Below are positions 36,193 to 45,449 of a DNA stretch of 56,130 bases, piece after piece. Under the pieces are notes generated by a model. The model was not told where the DNA came from. It did not search any database and saw nothing but the letters and a program-made list of their open reading frames with translations. Each line of letters begins with the position of its first letter. Position 1 is the first letter of the stretch. The DNA comes from Acidimicrobiales bacterium (GTDB lineage: Bacteria; Actinomycetota; Acidimicrobiia; Acidimicrobiales; Aldehydirespiratoraceae). The position numbers and the translations under genes are program-made. The stretch is from NCBI GenBank assembly GCA_029263215.1, contig JAJCXY010000031.1:1-56130 (forward strand), given 5' to 3'.

Positions 36193-38412
36193 ATGTCGGA
36201 TTCCCCGCTCCTCGACGGCCTCAACCCGGCCCAATACGATGCCGTCCTGCACGAGGGCGGACCCCTGTTGGTGGTGGCCGGCGCCGGGTCGGGCAAGACC
36301 CGCGTCCTCACCCATCGCATCGCCCACCTGATCGATCAGGGCCTGTCGCCGTTCGAGATCCTCGCCATCACTTTCACCAACAAGGCCGCGGGCGAGATGA
36401 AGAACCGGGTGGGAGGACTCGTCGGCCCGGTGGCGGAGAAAATGTGGGTGTCCACCTTCCACTCCGCATGCGTACGCATCCTGCGCCGCGATGTGGAACG
36501 GCTCGGGTTTCCGGGCCGTTTCTCCATCTACGACCAGGCTGATGCCGTTCGGCTCACCGGCTACGTCATCCGCGACCTCAACCTCGATCCCAAACGGTTC
36601 CCACCCCGGTCGGTCCACGCGGCGATCTCGGCGGCGAAGAACGACAACATCTCTGCCGAGAGCTACACCGAGAATGCAAGCCAGATCTTCGAGCGGCGCA
36701 TCGCCGACATCTACGTGGAGTACCAGCGCCGGCTCCTCGGTGCCGCGGCGATGGACTTCGACGATCTCCTGATGCGCACCGTCGAACTGTTCCGTACCCA
36801 ACCCGATGTCCTCGGTCATTGGCGTGATCGTTTCGGCCACGTTCTCGTCGACGAATACCAAGACACCAACCCTGTCCAGAACGAGTTCGTGCTCATGCTC
36901 GGTGAGCACCACCGCCAGGTCACGGTGGTCGGCGACGACGACCAGTCGATCTACCGATTCCGGGGCGCCGACATCCGCAACATTCTCGAATTCGAGGATG
37001 CCTTCCCCGATGCCACAGTGGTGGTGCTCGAGCAGAACTACCGCAGCACCCAGTCGATTCTCGACGCCGCCAACGCGGTGATCGCCAAGAACGTGGGGCG
37101 CAAGCCGAAGGACCTCTGGACCGATCAAGGGGCCGGCGAGAAGATCATCCGGTACCACGCCGACGACGAGTCCGACGAGGCCCAGTACGTGGCCAATGAG
37201 CTGGCCAAACTCCACGACCATGAGCACATGCGGTGGAATGAGATGGCTGCCTTCTACCGCACCAACAGCCAGTCCCGGGTACTCGAGGAGTTCCTGGTGC
37301 GGGTCGGTATCCCTTACAAGGTCGTGGGGGGCACCCGGTTCTACGACCGGCGAGAGGTGAAGGATGCGGTCGCCTACCTGAAGGCCATCGTCAACCCCAG
37401 CGACGAGGTGAGCACGAAGCGCATCATCAATGTGCCCAAGCGCGGGGTGGGCGACTCATCCATCGGGAAGCTCGATGCCTGGGCCACCGCCAACGGCGAA
37501 ACCTTCGATCAGGCTGTGCTGCGATTCGAGGAGGCGGGGGTGGGTGGGCGCGCCGCCACCGGCATCGAGAAGTTCCTCGAGTTCACCACGGAGATCCGCC
37601 GACTGAGTGCGGGGCCCGCTGTGATTTTGGAGGAGGCACTCGAGCGCTCTGGCTATCTGGAGGATCTCCAGACCGAACGATCAGTCGAAGCCGAGGGGCG
37701 GCTCGAGAACCTCTCCGAGCTGGTCGGCATGGCCCGCGAATACGAGACCGTCGACGAATTCCTCGAACAGATAAGCCTCGTGAGCGACACCGACAGTCTC
37801 GACGACGAGGAGTCGTCGGTCACCCTCATGACCCTGCACTCGGCCAAGGGTCTGGAGTATCCGGTGGTGTTCGTCATCGGGATGGAGGACGGCGTATTCC
37901 CCCACATTCGCTCGCTCGGTGATCCCCACGAGCTCGAAGAGGAGCGGCGCCTCGCCTACGTGGGCATCACCCGCGCCATGCAACGCCTCCACCTCACGAG
38001 TGCGTGGAGCCGGATGATGCACGGCACCACCCAATACAACCCGCCGAGTCGCTTCCTCGATGAAATCCCAGCTGAGCTCATCGACGAGATCGGTGGATCA
38101 CGGATGTTGAGGTCGCGACGGGATCGTGGGGCGAGGCCAGATCGTCAACGCATCGGCACCAGCCACAGCCAGATCGGTTCGAGCCGCGATCGCATGGTCG
38201 ACCAGGCCCTGGCCGCGTCCGGCCGACCCTCACCGTCGGGTGCGGAGGGCATGGGTCTGCGGGTGGGCGACGATGTCCGGCACTCCCAATGGGGGGAAGG
38301 TGTGATAATCGACATCGACGGCAGTGGCGACAAGGCCGAGGCGAGCGTGCACTTTCCGAGTGTGGGAGAGAAGCGACTGCTGTTGTCGTGGGCACCACTG
38401 GAGAAGATCTGA
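36193..38412 (+). CDS. pcrA: ATP-dependent DNA helicase UvrD/PcrA
   Basis: SF1 3'-5' helicase for excision repair and removal of recombination intermediates. 739 residues. NPAQYDAV Q-motif, AGAGSGKTRVL (Walker A, 30-36), DEYQDTN, GDDDQSIYRFRGA, QNYRST, TLHSAKGLEYPVVF and YVGITRAMQRL are intact. The C terminus ends with a Tudor-like interaction domain (VRHSQWGEGVI...). The start ATG 36193 gives the normal N terminus LNPAQ; the frame is open upstream within the response regulator gene. Confidence 0.95.
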   Translation: MSDSPLLDGLNPAQYDAVLHEGGPLLVVAGAGSGKTRVLTHRIAHLIDQGLSPFEILAITFTNKAAGEMKNRVGGLVGPVAEKMWVSTFHSACVRILRRDVERLGFPGRFSIYDQADAVRLTGYVIRDLNLDPKRFPPRSVHAAISAAKNDNISAESYTENASQIFERRIADIYVEYQRRLLGAAAMDFDDLLMRTVELFRTQPDVLGHWRDRFGHVLVDEYQDTNPVQNEFVLMLGEHHRQVTVVGDDDQSIYRFRGADIRNILEFEDAFPDATVVVLEQNYRSTQSILDAANAVIAKNVGRKPKDLWTDQGAGEKIIRYHADDESDEAQYVANELAKLHDHEHMRWNEMAAFYRTNSQSRVLEEFLVRVGIPYKVVGGTRFYDRREVKDAVAYLKAIVNPSDEVSTKRIINVPKRGVGDSSIGKLDAWATANGETFDQAVLRFEEAGVGGRAATGIEKFLEFTTEIRRLSAGPAVILEEALERSGYLEDLQTERSVEAEGRLENLSELVGMAREYETVDEFLEQISLVSDTDSLDDEESSVTLMTLHSAKGLEYPVVFVIGMEDGVFPHIRSLGDPHELEEERRLAYVGITRAMQRLHLTSAWSRMMHGTTQYNPPSRFLDEIPAELIDEIGGSRMLRSRRDRGARPDRQRIGTSHSQIGSSRDRMVDQALAASGRPSPSGAEGMGLRVGDDVRHSQWGEGVIIDIDGSGDKAEASVHFPSVGEKRLLLSWAPLEKI

Positions 38413-38423
38413 CCCCCCGACGC

Positions 38424-38429
38424 TACTGT
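38424..38429 (+). promoter_or_regulatory. Putative -10 box before the CLC leader ORF
   Basis: TACTGT ends 6 nt before ATG 38436. Confidence 0.4.
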
Positions 38430-38435
38430 TCCGGC

Positions 38436-38483
38436 ATGTTGCGAACCCCACGAGTGGCCTTGCTCGCCGCCCAGGCCACTTGA
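38436..38483 (+). CDS. Putative 15-residue leader peptide (MLRTPRVALLAAQAT)
   Basis: Starts 6 nt after a -10-like box and its TGA shares one base with the ATG of the CLC gene (TGATG). It matches the arrangement before glmM and the PhoU-kinase gene. Expression is unproven. Confidence 0.35.
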   Translation: MLRTPRVALLAAQAT

Positions 38484-40633
38484 TGATCTTCACCCTTTCG
38501 CAGCCGATCCGTCGTCAACTGTTCCTGGTCGGACTCGCCACCATCGTCGGCTTCGCGGCCGGAGGTGCCGCGTATCTACTGGTTCGCACCATCAGCCTGA
38601 TCACCCATCTGGCCCTGTTCGGTGAATGGGGGTGGGGAGAGATCCCGTCTCTGGCCGACCTCGAACCGTCGCCGCGCTTGCCGATCGTTGCCGCGCTGGG
38701 CGCCTTGCTGGTGGCTTCCATAGCCCGGTTCGCGCCGATCATCCGCGGCCATGGCATTCCCGAGGCGATGGAAGCGGTGTTACGCCGTCAGAGCCGCATC
38801 GCTCCTCGCACCGCGGTGGCCAAACCCTTCTCCGCGGCGATCGCCATCGGCACCGGTGGCCCCTTCGGTGCCGAGGGCCCGATCATCGTCACCGGCGGCG
38901 CGATCGGTTCTCTCGTGGGCCAGATCCTGAGGGTCACCCCGTCGGAACGCAAGATCCTTCTCGCCTCGGGCGCGGCGGCGGGAATGGCCGCCACGTTCGG
39001 TGCTCCGCTGGCATCGATTCTGCTGGCGATCGAGCTCCTGCTGTTCGAGCTGTCGATGCGATCGCTGATACCGCTGGTGGTGGCCACTTCCATCGCGGGG
39101 GGAATCCATTCGGCAGTCTTCGGCACCGGTCCCCTTTTCACCGTCCCCCAGCACGACTACGCCGGGCTTCCCGCGCTCCCGGTATTCGCCGTCCTCGGAC
39201 TTGCGTGCGGCATCGCGGCGATGGTCATCGCCCGCGGCCTCTTTTTCGCGGAGCGCCAGTTCCGGGTGTCGAGGATCCCGCTGTTCTGGCAACCCCTCAT
39301 CGGGTCCCTCGTGTTTGCCGGTATCGGCCTGCTCGTTCCCCGGGCATTGGGTGTGGGCACCGACGTGGTCGACGATGTGTTGGCCGGTGAGCTCACCCTC
39401 ACTGCACTGTTCGCCCTGCTGGTGGCCAAGGCGGTGTCGTGGTGGGTGGCGCTCGGTTCGGGCACCTCGGGAGGCACCTTGGCGCCCACCTTGTTGATGG
39501 GTGCCACGTTCGGCGGGATATTCGCGATCATCACCCTGGAAGTGGCACCGGGGCTCGATGTCTCCGAAGGTGCGTTCGCGGTGGTCGCCATGGCCGCGGT
39601 GTTCGGTGCGGCCACTCGTGCGCCGCTCACATCGATCGTCTTCGTGTTCGAGCTGACACGCGATTTCGACGTCCTCCTACCCCTGATGTTGGCCACCGTC
39701 ATGGCGGCCCTGGTATTCAGTGCCCTTTCGAGTGAGAGCATCTACACCGAGAAGCTCTCCCGTCGTGGCATCCGGGTGGGTGGCGAACTGGTGGCCGATT
39801 CGCTTCGCACCACAGCGGTGATCGATGTGATGAATCGGGTCGTCGACACCGTCGATGTCGACGCCACCGTCGGCGAGGTTGCCGATCGCATAGCCCGAGG
39901 CGATCGGGGGGCGTTTCCGATCATCGACGAGGAAGGTCGATGTCTGGGGATGGTGTCTCGTCGCCATCTGCTGAGTCAGGACCTTCCCCGAGACTCTCTG
40001 GTCACCGAAATAGTTCCCTCCGATGTGGTGAGCATCGGACCCCAGGCCAGCCTCGTCGATGCGATGCAGCGGATGGCCGACGAGGAGGTCACCCATCTTC
40101 CCGTGCTCGAAGAGGGACTCCTGGTGGGCATCTGCACCAGGGCCGACATCGTGCGCTCGCGAAGCGACGAACTCGCGCTCGAACGACTCGACCAGGGATG
40201 GTTGGCGCCGATGTTGCAGCGACGAGACAAGATCGGCTCACGCTGCCTGGTGGTGGGAAACCGCTCGCTCGGTGGCGATGCCCTCATGGCCGAACTCGCC
40301 GACAGGGTCCGGCGTAGTCCCCAGATGCGCTTCCACGTGGTGGTGCCTCTTGCCGCCGGAGGTGATCTCACCGCGGCTCGCGAACAGCTCGAGATGCAGC
40401 TGGGCCTGCTAGCCGATCTCGGGACTGAGAGCAGTGGTGAGATCGGCGATGCCGACCCGCTGGCGGCGATAGAGAATGCTCTGAAACGCGAGACGGCGGA
40501 GGGAATCGTGCTTTCCACCCTGCCGCCGGGAGCGTCACGCTGGCTGCGGTCGAACCTTCCGGCCGGGGTGGCTCGTCGTGTCGACGTCCCGTGTGTGATC
40601 GTCCACGATCACGCACCGGAGTCCTCCGACTAG
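38483..40633 (+). CDS. CLC chloride channel/antiporter with CBS pair and USP-like tail
   Basis: 716 residues. The CLC membrane domain (about 1-430) carries GTGGPFGAEGPIIVTGG (with the gating Glu) and GSGTSGGTLAPTL. The region 445-570 has two CBS motifs (VIDVMNRVVDTV..., EIVPSDVVSIG...) for nucleotide-type regulation. The last 140 residues (SRCLVVGNRSL, then GIVLSTLPPGASRWLRSNLP, VDVPCVIVHDH) resemble a universal-stress-protein domain. The ATG at 38483 is chosen from the family N terminus; no strong ribosome site is present, consistent with coupling to the leader ORF. Confidence 0.9.
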   Translation: MIFTLSQPIRRQLFLVGLATIVGFAAGGAAYLLVRTISLITHLALFGEWGWGEIPSLADLEPSPRLPIVAALGALLVASIARFAPIIRGHGIPEAMEAVLRRQSRIAPRTAVAKPFSAAIAIGTGGPFGAEGPIIVTGGAIGSLVGQILRVTPSERKILLASGAAAGMAATFGAPLASILLAIELLLFELSMRSLIPLVVATSIAGGIHSAVFGTGPLFTVPQHDYAGLPALPVFAVLGLACGIAAMVIARGLFFAERQFRVSRIPLFWQPLIGSLVFAGIGLLVPRALGVGTDVVDDVLAGELTLTALFALLVAKAVSWWVALGSGTSGGTLAPTLLMGATFGGIFAIITLEVAPGLDVSEGAFAVVAMAAVFGAATRAPLTSIVFVFELTRDFDVLLPLMLATVMAALVFSALSSESIYTEKLSRRGIRVGGELVADSLRTTAVIDVMNRVVDTVDVDATVGEVADRIARGDRGAFPIIDEEGRCLGMVSRRHLLSQDLPRDSLVTEIVPSDVVSIGPQASLVDAMQRMADEEVTHLPVLEEGLLVGICTRADIVRSRSDELALERLDQGWLAPMLQRRDKIGSRCLVVGNRSLGGDALMAELADRVRRSPQMRFHVVVPLAAGGDLTAAREQLEMQLGLLADLGTESSGEIGDADPLAAIENALKRETAEGIVLSTLPPGASRWLRSNLPAGVARRVDVPCVIVHDHAPESSD

Positions 40634-40661
40634 CGCACGAACGGATTTCACAAGGCGACGG

Positions 40662-41900
40662 CTACCAGGCGCAGGGCAGGTGCTTGACGCCGTTGATGAA
40701 ATTGGATCTCAGCCGGTCGGGGGCGGCGGTGGCATGAATGCCGGGGAGCCGGGTGAGCAGCTCGCGAAACATCACCGTGATCTCCCTGCGGGCCAGATGA
40801 GCGCCGAGGCAGAAGTGGGGGCCGGGTCCGCCGAAGCCGACATGGTTGTTGGGGTCGCGGCCGATGTCGAACCCGTCGGGGTCGTCGAATACGAGTTCGT
40901 CGCGGTTGGCCGAGTTGTACCACAGGACAATCTTGTCGCCCTCGGAGAACTCGTGATCGCCGAGTCGGGCACCGTCTCGGGTGACGGTGCGCCGGAAGTG
41001 CACGACCGGGCTCGATAGGCGAACGATTTCCTCCACGGCGGTTGGTGCGAGAGGGTCGAAATCGTCGACCCACCGTTGGCGTTGATCGGGGTTCTCGGTG
41101 AAGTAGTGCAGGCCCCATGAGATCGCGGTGCGGGTGGTCTCGTTGCCGGCCGCGCACAACAGCACGAAGAAGCTCTGGATCTCTTCGGGGGTGAGTCGAT
41201 CACCATCGATCTCCGCGTTGACGAGTGCAGTTGTGAGATCGTCGCCGGTGGAGCCACGGCGCGTATCGGCCACCTCGTTCATGAGCATCGCGAGGTTGGC
41301 ACCGGCAGTGAGGAACGCCTCGAGAATGTTGGCGTCTTCGGGGATGTACTCGGGATCACCCTGGCTCAAGATGATATTGGTCTGATCGAAGACGAAGTCG
41401 TGCTGGCTTTCGGGGATCGCCATCATGTCGCAGATGATCTTCAGGGGCAGCCGGGCCGCAACCTCGGGAACAAAGTCGCAGCTACCCTTGTCGATGATGT
41501 CGTCGGCTACTGCAGTGGCTGCGGTCTGAACGTCGGCCTCGAGTTTGGCCAACATTCGGGGCGTGAATCCGGCCGAAACAAGCTTGCGCAGGCGGGCGTG
41601 GCGAGGATCGTCGAGGTTGATCATCGACCCGAAGAACTCGTTGAACTCCGGCGGCAGATCGGGGATGTTGGTGCCCTTGCCCGAGCAGAACAAGTCGGCC
41701 TGACGGCTCGCCTCCATCACATCGGCATGCCTGGTGATCGCCCAGTAACCGGGCCCGGTGGGGAGGAGTTCGGTCTCCGCTTCGGCGAAGAACCTGATCG
41801 GGTCGTCGCGCCTGAGGGTGGCGAACGCCGCCTCTCGCTCGGCCATGGGCCGAGTCCAGAAGCCTTCTACGTCGGACAGGTCGATGTCGGCCAGTTCCAT
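40662..41900 (-). CDS. Cytochrome P450
   Basis: 412 residues. I-helix LLCAAGNETTRTA, K-helix ExxR in EEIVR, PERF-region and the heme loop FGGPGPHFCLGAHLARRE with the cysteine ligand. SANRDE and HVGFGG are shared with the CYP125/CYP142/CYP124 groups that oxidise sterol or branched side chains; substrate is not certain. No ferredoxin or reductase gene is adjacent. ATG at 41900 is used; GTG at 41912 would add four residues. It lies downstream of alaX on the same strand with a 17-nt gap. Confidence 0.93.
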   Translation of the reverse strand: MELADIDLSDVEGFWTRPMAEREAAFATLRRDDPIRFFAEAETELLPTGPGYWAITRHADVMEASRQADLFCSGKGTNIPDLPPEFNEFFGSMINLDDPRHARLRKLVSAGFTPRMLAKLEADVQTAATAVADDIIDKGSCDFVPEVAARLPLKIICDMMAIPESQHDFVFDQTNIILSQGDPEYIPEDANILEAFLTAGANLAMLMNEVADTRRGSTGDDLTTALVNAEIDGDRLTPEEIQSFFVLLCAAGNETTRTAISWGLHYFTENPDQRQRWVDDFDPLAPTAVEEIVRLSSPVVHFRRTVTRDGARLGDHEFSEGDKIVLWYNSANRDELVFDDPDGFDIGRDPNNHVGFGGPGPHFCLGAHLARREITVMFRELLTRLPGIHATAAPDRLRSNFINGVKHLPCAW

Positions 41901-41917
41901 GCCAGCGACCACATCTC

Positions 41918-42640
41918 TCAGACGTCGTGGAGCTTGATCCTGAGGCGCTTGTTGCCCTTGCCTTTGGACTCTGTTTTCACCACTTCGAAACGGCCGATCT
42001 CGCCGGTGCGAGCCACGTGGGTGCCGCCATCGGCCTGCTTGTCGAGCCCGACGATGTCGACCACGCGGATGTCGGTGACCGAATCGGGTATGAGGTTGAC
42101 CTTGGTGCGGATCAGGTCGTCGTCGGCGAAGGCGATGTCGCGGGGCAGGAACGAGACTTCAATGCTCCGGTCGGCTGCGATCTCGTTGTTGACCAAATCG
42201 GCAACGCGCTCGGCGAAGCCCTCGGGCAGGGGGTCGAACTCGAAGTCCATCCGGGCCGAAAGGGGTTCCATGTTTCCGCCGGTGACCGGCGTGGCCCACT
42301 CGTTCCAGATCACCCCACACAGGATGTGAAGGACGGTATGGGTGCGCATCAACTGATGACGCCGTGCCCAGTCGATCTCAGCGGAGACCTCCACGCCGAC
42401 CGCTGGTGCGTCGCCGTCGATCTCGTGAAAGACAGTAGGTCCTCGGCCGTTGACTCCGGTGATCAGCGCCGATCCTCCCGCCCACGAGATGGTGCCGGTG
42501 TCGTGGGGCTGGCCTCCGCCGGTGGGGTAGAACGCGCTGCGATCGAGCCCCACGCGGCCCTCTTCATCGACCGCGGTGACCGTGGCGGTGAAGGTCCTCA
42601 GCTGGGCATCTCGGAGATACAACCGGTCGGTGGTGCTCAT
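41918..42640 (-). CDS. Alanyl-tRNA editing protein AlaX
   Basis: 240 residues of the AlaRS second additional domain that hydrolyses Ser- or Gly-tRNA-Ala. The zinc motif HTVLH appears in LMRTHTVLHILCGV, AFYPTGGGQPHDTG is the N-terminal part of the M-type, and DKQADGGTHVARTGEIG gives the third His. The Cys of the AlaRS CGGTHV motif is Asp here, as in other AlaX proteins to my knowledge. It overlaps the upstream membrane-protein gene by 4 nt. Confidence 0.9.
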   Translation of the reverse strand: MSTTDRLYLRDAQLRTFTATVTAVDEEGRVGLDRSAFYPTGGGQPHDTGTISWAGGSALITGVNGRGPTVFHEIDGDAPAVGVEVSAEIDWARRHQLMRTHTVLHILCGVIWNEWATPVTGGNMEPLSARMDFEFDPLPEGFAERVADLVNNEIAADRSIEVSFLPRDIAFADDDLIRTKVNLIPDSVTDIRVVDIVGLDKQADGGTHVARTGEIGRFEVVKTESKGKGNKRLRIKLHDV

Positions 42641-43170
42641 CCCTGGTCCTCTTCGGATTGGTTGTCGGCATCAAAGTTGATGTCGACCCGCACATTGTCG
42701 TTGCTGTCGATGGCGACGGGGTAGGTGTTGATGACGCCGCCCGTGGAGAGATTTCCGGCTCCGTCCATGGTGACTGCTGAACAAGCGGCGTCGTCGGAGA
42801 CGCTGATGAGCTCGAAGAGATCGACTTCGGGGTCCCACTCGAAGAAGCAGTCGCGAGCTTCGCCCACGGGTCGGGCGTCGAAGGCGAGCCATCCGATCGC
42901 AGGATCGTCTCCGAGGTGCTGAAGGATGAGATCGCGGCTGCGTCCGGCGACGTCGGAGTAGAGAATCGGGCCCCGATCGTCGATCTCGTCGGAGATGCGT
43001 CCGATGTAGCCGGCATCAAAATCGGTGTCGCCCAACTGGATCTCGACATCGCCGCTCGACTGAGCCAGCCAAACCACACCGACGCCCAGAGCGAGGGCGA
43101 TCATCACGCCGGTGAAACCGACCATGATGGCGCTGCGTGAGTTGATCTGGGTGCCGCGGGCAACGGGCAT
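42637..43170 (-). CDS. Single-pass membrane protein, unknown function
   Basis: 177 residues. Basic N terminus (MPVARGTQINSR), one transmembrane helix at about 15-37, then an extracellular acidic domain with two Cys (ARDCFFEW, DAACSAV). No family recognised. First gene of a reverse-strand run with alaX and the P450; ATGA overlap with alaX. It diverges from sucC. Confidence 0.65.
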   Translation of the reverse strand: MPVARGTQINSRSAIMVGFTGVMIALALGVGVVWLAQSSGDVEIQLGDTDFDAGYIGRISDEIDDRGPILYSDVAGRSRDLILQHLGDDPAIGWLAFDARPVGEARDCFFEWDPEVDLFELISVSDDAACSAVTMDGAGNLSTGGVINTYPVAIDSNDNVRVDINFDADNQSEEDQG

Positions 43171-43211
43171 AGGCGACCTCGGCCGTATGGGAAATGGGAG
43201 TGGGCGGTGCC

Positions 43212-43217
43212 TAGTAT
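43212..43217 (+). promoter_or_regulatory. Putative -10 box of sucCD
   Basis: TAGTAT, in the gap between divergent genes, would give a leader of about 26-30 nt that contains the GGGAGG site (43235-43240) of sucC. No clear -35. Confidence 0.35.
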
Positions 43218-43249
43218 TCCGTGGTCAACGATCCGGGAGGCAAAAACCG

Positions 43250-44389
43250 GTGGATCTCTTCGAACATCAAGGCAAGGAGTTCTTCGCCGGCTACGGCATG
43301 CCGGTGAGCGACGGCGAAGCGGTGTTCAGCGTCGATGAGGCCGTGGCGGCCGCGGAGCGGCTCGGTACGCCCGTGATGGTGAAGGCTCAGGTTCACGCGG
43401 GTGGCAGAGGCAAGGCCGGCGGGGTCAAGTTCGCGGCCGACCTCGACGCTGTGCGCGAGCACGCCGGCAACATTTTCGGACTCGACATCAAGGGCCACGT
43501 CGTCGAGAGGATCTGGGTCGAGAAGGCATCCGACATCGCCGAGGAGTACTACGCCAGCTTCACCCTCGACCGGGCCGCGAAGAAGCATCTCGGCATGCTC
43601 TCCAAGGAGGGCGGTATCGAGATCGAAACCGTCGCGGAGGAAAACCCCGACGCGATAGCCAAGGTCTGGGTCGATCCGGTCGACGGACTCACCGAGGAGG
43701 CTTGCCGTGCGTGGGTGGCTGCCGCCAACCTGCCCGCAGCCGCGGTGGAAGGATCGGTCGAGATCCTCCAGAAGCTCTACACCGCCTATACCGAGGGCGA
43801 TGCCGACATGGTGGAGATCAACCCACTGATCCTCACCCCTGAGGGCACGGTCCATGTGCTCGACGCCAAGGTCACCCTCGATGGCAACAGCGAGTTCCGA
43901 CACCCCGAATATGCCCAGTACGACAAGACCCAACCCCGCGACGAACGTGAGCAGTCGGCCCACGACAAGGGCCTTCAGTACGTCGGCCTCGACGGCTCGG
44001 TCGGTGTGATCGCCAACGGCGCCGGACTCGCAATGAGCACCGTCGACGTCGTCAATCAGGTCGGCGGCAAGTCGGCCAACTTCCTCGACATCGGCGGTGG
44101 GGCCAACGCCGACGTGATGGCCGGAGCCCTCGAAGTGATCAACAACGACCCGGCGGTGAAAGCGATCTTCATCAACATCTTCGGCGGCATCACCCGCGGC
44201 GAAGAAGTGGCCAACGGCATCATCGAAGCCATGGCGAGAGTGGAGATCGACTCACCGATCGTGATCCGCCTCGACGGCACCAATGCCGACCAGGGCCGAG
44301 CAATTCTCGAGCCCAACCTGTCCGACAAATTGATGATGGAACCGACCATGCTCGAAGCGGCGCGCCGCGCGGTCGAGTTGGCGAGCTGA
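43250..44389 (+). CDS. sucC: Succinate-CoA ligase beta subunit
   Basis: ATP-grasp subunit of the TCA-cycle enzyme forming succinate and ATP/GTP. 379 residues. VDLFEHQGKEFFAGYGMPV, KAQVHAGGRGKAGGVK, the nucleotide-binding MVEINPL and NIFGGITRGEEVA are canonical. The GTG at 43250 lies 9 nt after GGGAGG. sucD follows after 10 nt. Confidence 0.96.
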   Translation: MDLFEHQGKEFFAGYGMPVSDGEAVFSVDEAVAAAERLGTPVMVKAQVHAGGRGKAGGVKFAADLDAVREHAGNIFGLDIKGHVVERIWVEKASDIAEEYYASFTLDRAAKKHLGMLSKEGGIEIETVAEENPDAIAKVWVDPVDGLTEEACRAWVAAANLPAAAVEGSVEILQKLYTAYTEGDADMVEINPLILTPEGTVHVLDAKVTLDGNSEFRHPEYAQYDKTQPRDEREQSAHDKGLQYVGLDGSVGVIANGAGLAMSTVDVVNQVGGKSANFLDIGGGANADVMAGALEVINNDPAVKAIFINIFGGITRGEEVANGIIEAMARVEIDSPIVIRLDGTNADQGRAILEPNLSDKLMMEPTMLEAARRAVELAS

Positions 44390-44399
44390 GGAGACGAAC

Positions 44400-45284
44400 A
44401 TGAGCATCTTCGTAAACGAAAACACCAAGGTCATCTACCAGGGCCTCACCGGCTCCCAGGGCAGCTACTACGGCCGCCTCAACGCCGAGTACGGAACCCA
44501 GGTGGTGGCCGGCACCCATCCCAAGAAGGCAGGTGCCGATGTCGACGGCGTGCCGATCTACGCCAACGTTGCCGACGCGGTGGGGGCCACCGGAGCTACC
44601 GCCAGTTGCATCTTCGTGCCTGCACCGGGGGTGAAGGGTGCGGTGATGGAAGCGGCGGAAGGCGGCGTCGAGTTCATCGTGGCCATCACCGAGGGCGTGC
44701 CGGCCCAAGACGAGGCCTACTTCTTCAACGACCTCGCCCGAAACTACCCCGACGTGCAGCTGCTCGGCCCCAACTGCCCCGGCATCATCAGCCCCGGCAA
44801 GTGCAATATCGGCATCACAGCGGGCCACATCGCCAAGGCCGGTGGTCCGGTGGGAATTGTGAGCCGGTCCGGAACGCTCACCTATCAGGCCCTCTACGAG
44901 CTCAAGCAGAAGGACATCGGCGTCACCACTTGTGTGGGCATCGGCGGCGATCCGGTACCGGGCACCTCCTTCATCGACTGTCTCGAAGCCTTCGAGGCCG
45001 ATCCGGAAACTCTCGCGGTGATGATGATCGGCGAGATCGGTGGTTCGGCCGAGGAAGAGGCTGCGGAGTTCATCAGAGATCACATGAGCAAGCCGGTGGC
45101 GAGCTACATCGCCGGCGTCACCGCTCCCCCCGGCAAGAAGATGGGCCATGCAGGCGCCATCGTGTCGGGCGGGAAGGGAACGGCTGCCGCCAAGATGGAG
45201 GCACTCGAGGCCGCCGGTGTCTTGGTGGGCAACAACCCAACCGAAGCCGGCGAGCTCATGGCGGGGATCGTCGCTTCGCTGTAG
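44400..45284 (+). CDS. sucD: Succinate-CoA ligase alpha subunit
   Basis: 294 residues. Carries the CoA-binding domain ([22 protein letters not shown]), [28 protein letters not shown] and the phosphohistidine loop [18 protein letters not shown]. Its last codons (GIVASL) lie in the first copy of a 58-bp tandem repeat that continues into the intergenic region. Confidence 0.96.
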   Translation: MSIFVNENTKVIYQGLTGSQGSYYGRLNAEYGTQVVAGTHPKKAGADVDGVPIYANVADAVGATGATASCIFVPAPGVKGAVMEAAEGGVEFIVAITEGVPAQDEAYFFNDLARNYPDVQLLGPNCPGIISPGKCNIGITAGHIAKAGGPVGIVSRSGTLTYQALYELKQKDIGVTTCVGIGGDPVPGTSFIDCLEAFEADPETLAVMMIGEIGGSAEEEAAEFIRDHMSKPVASYIAGVTAPPGKKMGHAGAIVSGGKGTAAAKMEALEAAGVLVGNNPTEAGELMAGIVASL

Positions 45285-45404
45285 GAGTCGGCCCGAAATC
45301 GGTCGACCGGGCAGTAGGGCCGGGATTGTCACTTCGCTGTATGAGTCGGCCCGAAACCGGTCGACCGGGCAGTAAGGCGGGGATTGTCGCTTCGCTGTAG
45401 GAGT
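45264..45404 (+). repeat. 58-bp tandem repeat at the sucD 3' end
   Basis: Two complete units (45264-45321 and 45322-45379) and a 25-bp part of a third (45380-45404), each beginning GGGATYGTC and continuing CTTCGCTGTA. The first covers the last six codons and stop of sucD. Each full unit has a palindrome around GGTCGACC (CCGGTCGACCGG in unit 2). The units differ at a few bases. 58 is not a multiple of 3, so copies two and three are not coding in the sucD frame. Confidence 0.9.
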
Positions 45405-45449
45405 TTGGTGTGCCACCACTCGGGGGCTGACTCCTGGCAGCGTGGTGGT

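Noticed and set aside
45264..45404. Regular repeats that might suggest a short CRISPR array
   Set aside because: The 58-bp units are directly adjacent without unique spacers and the first is part of sucD, so this is a tandem duplication.
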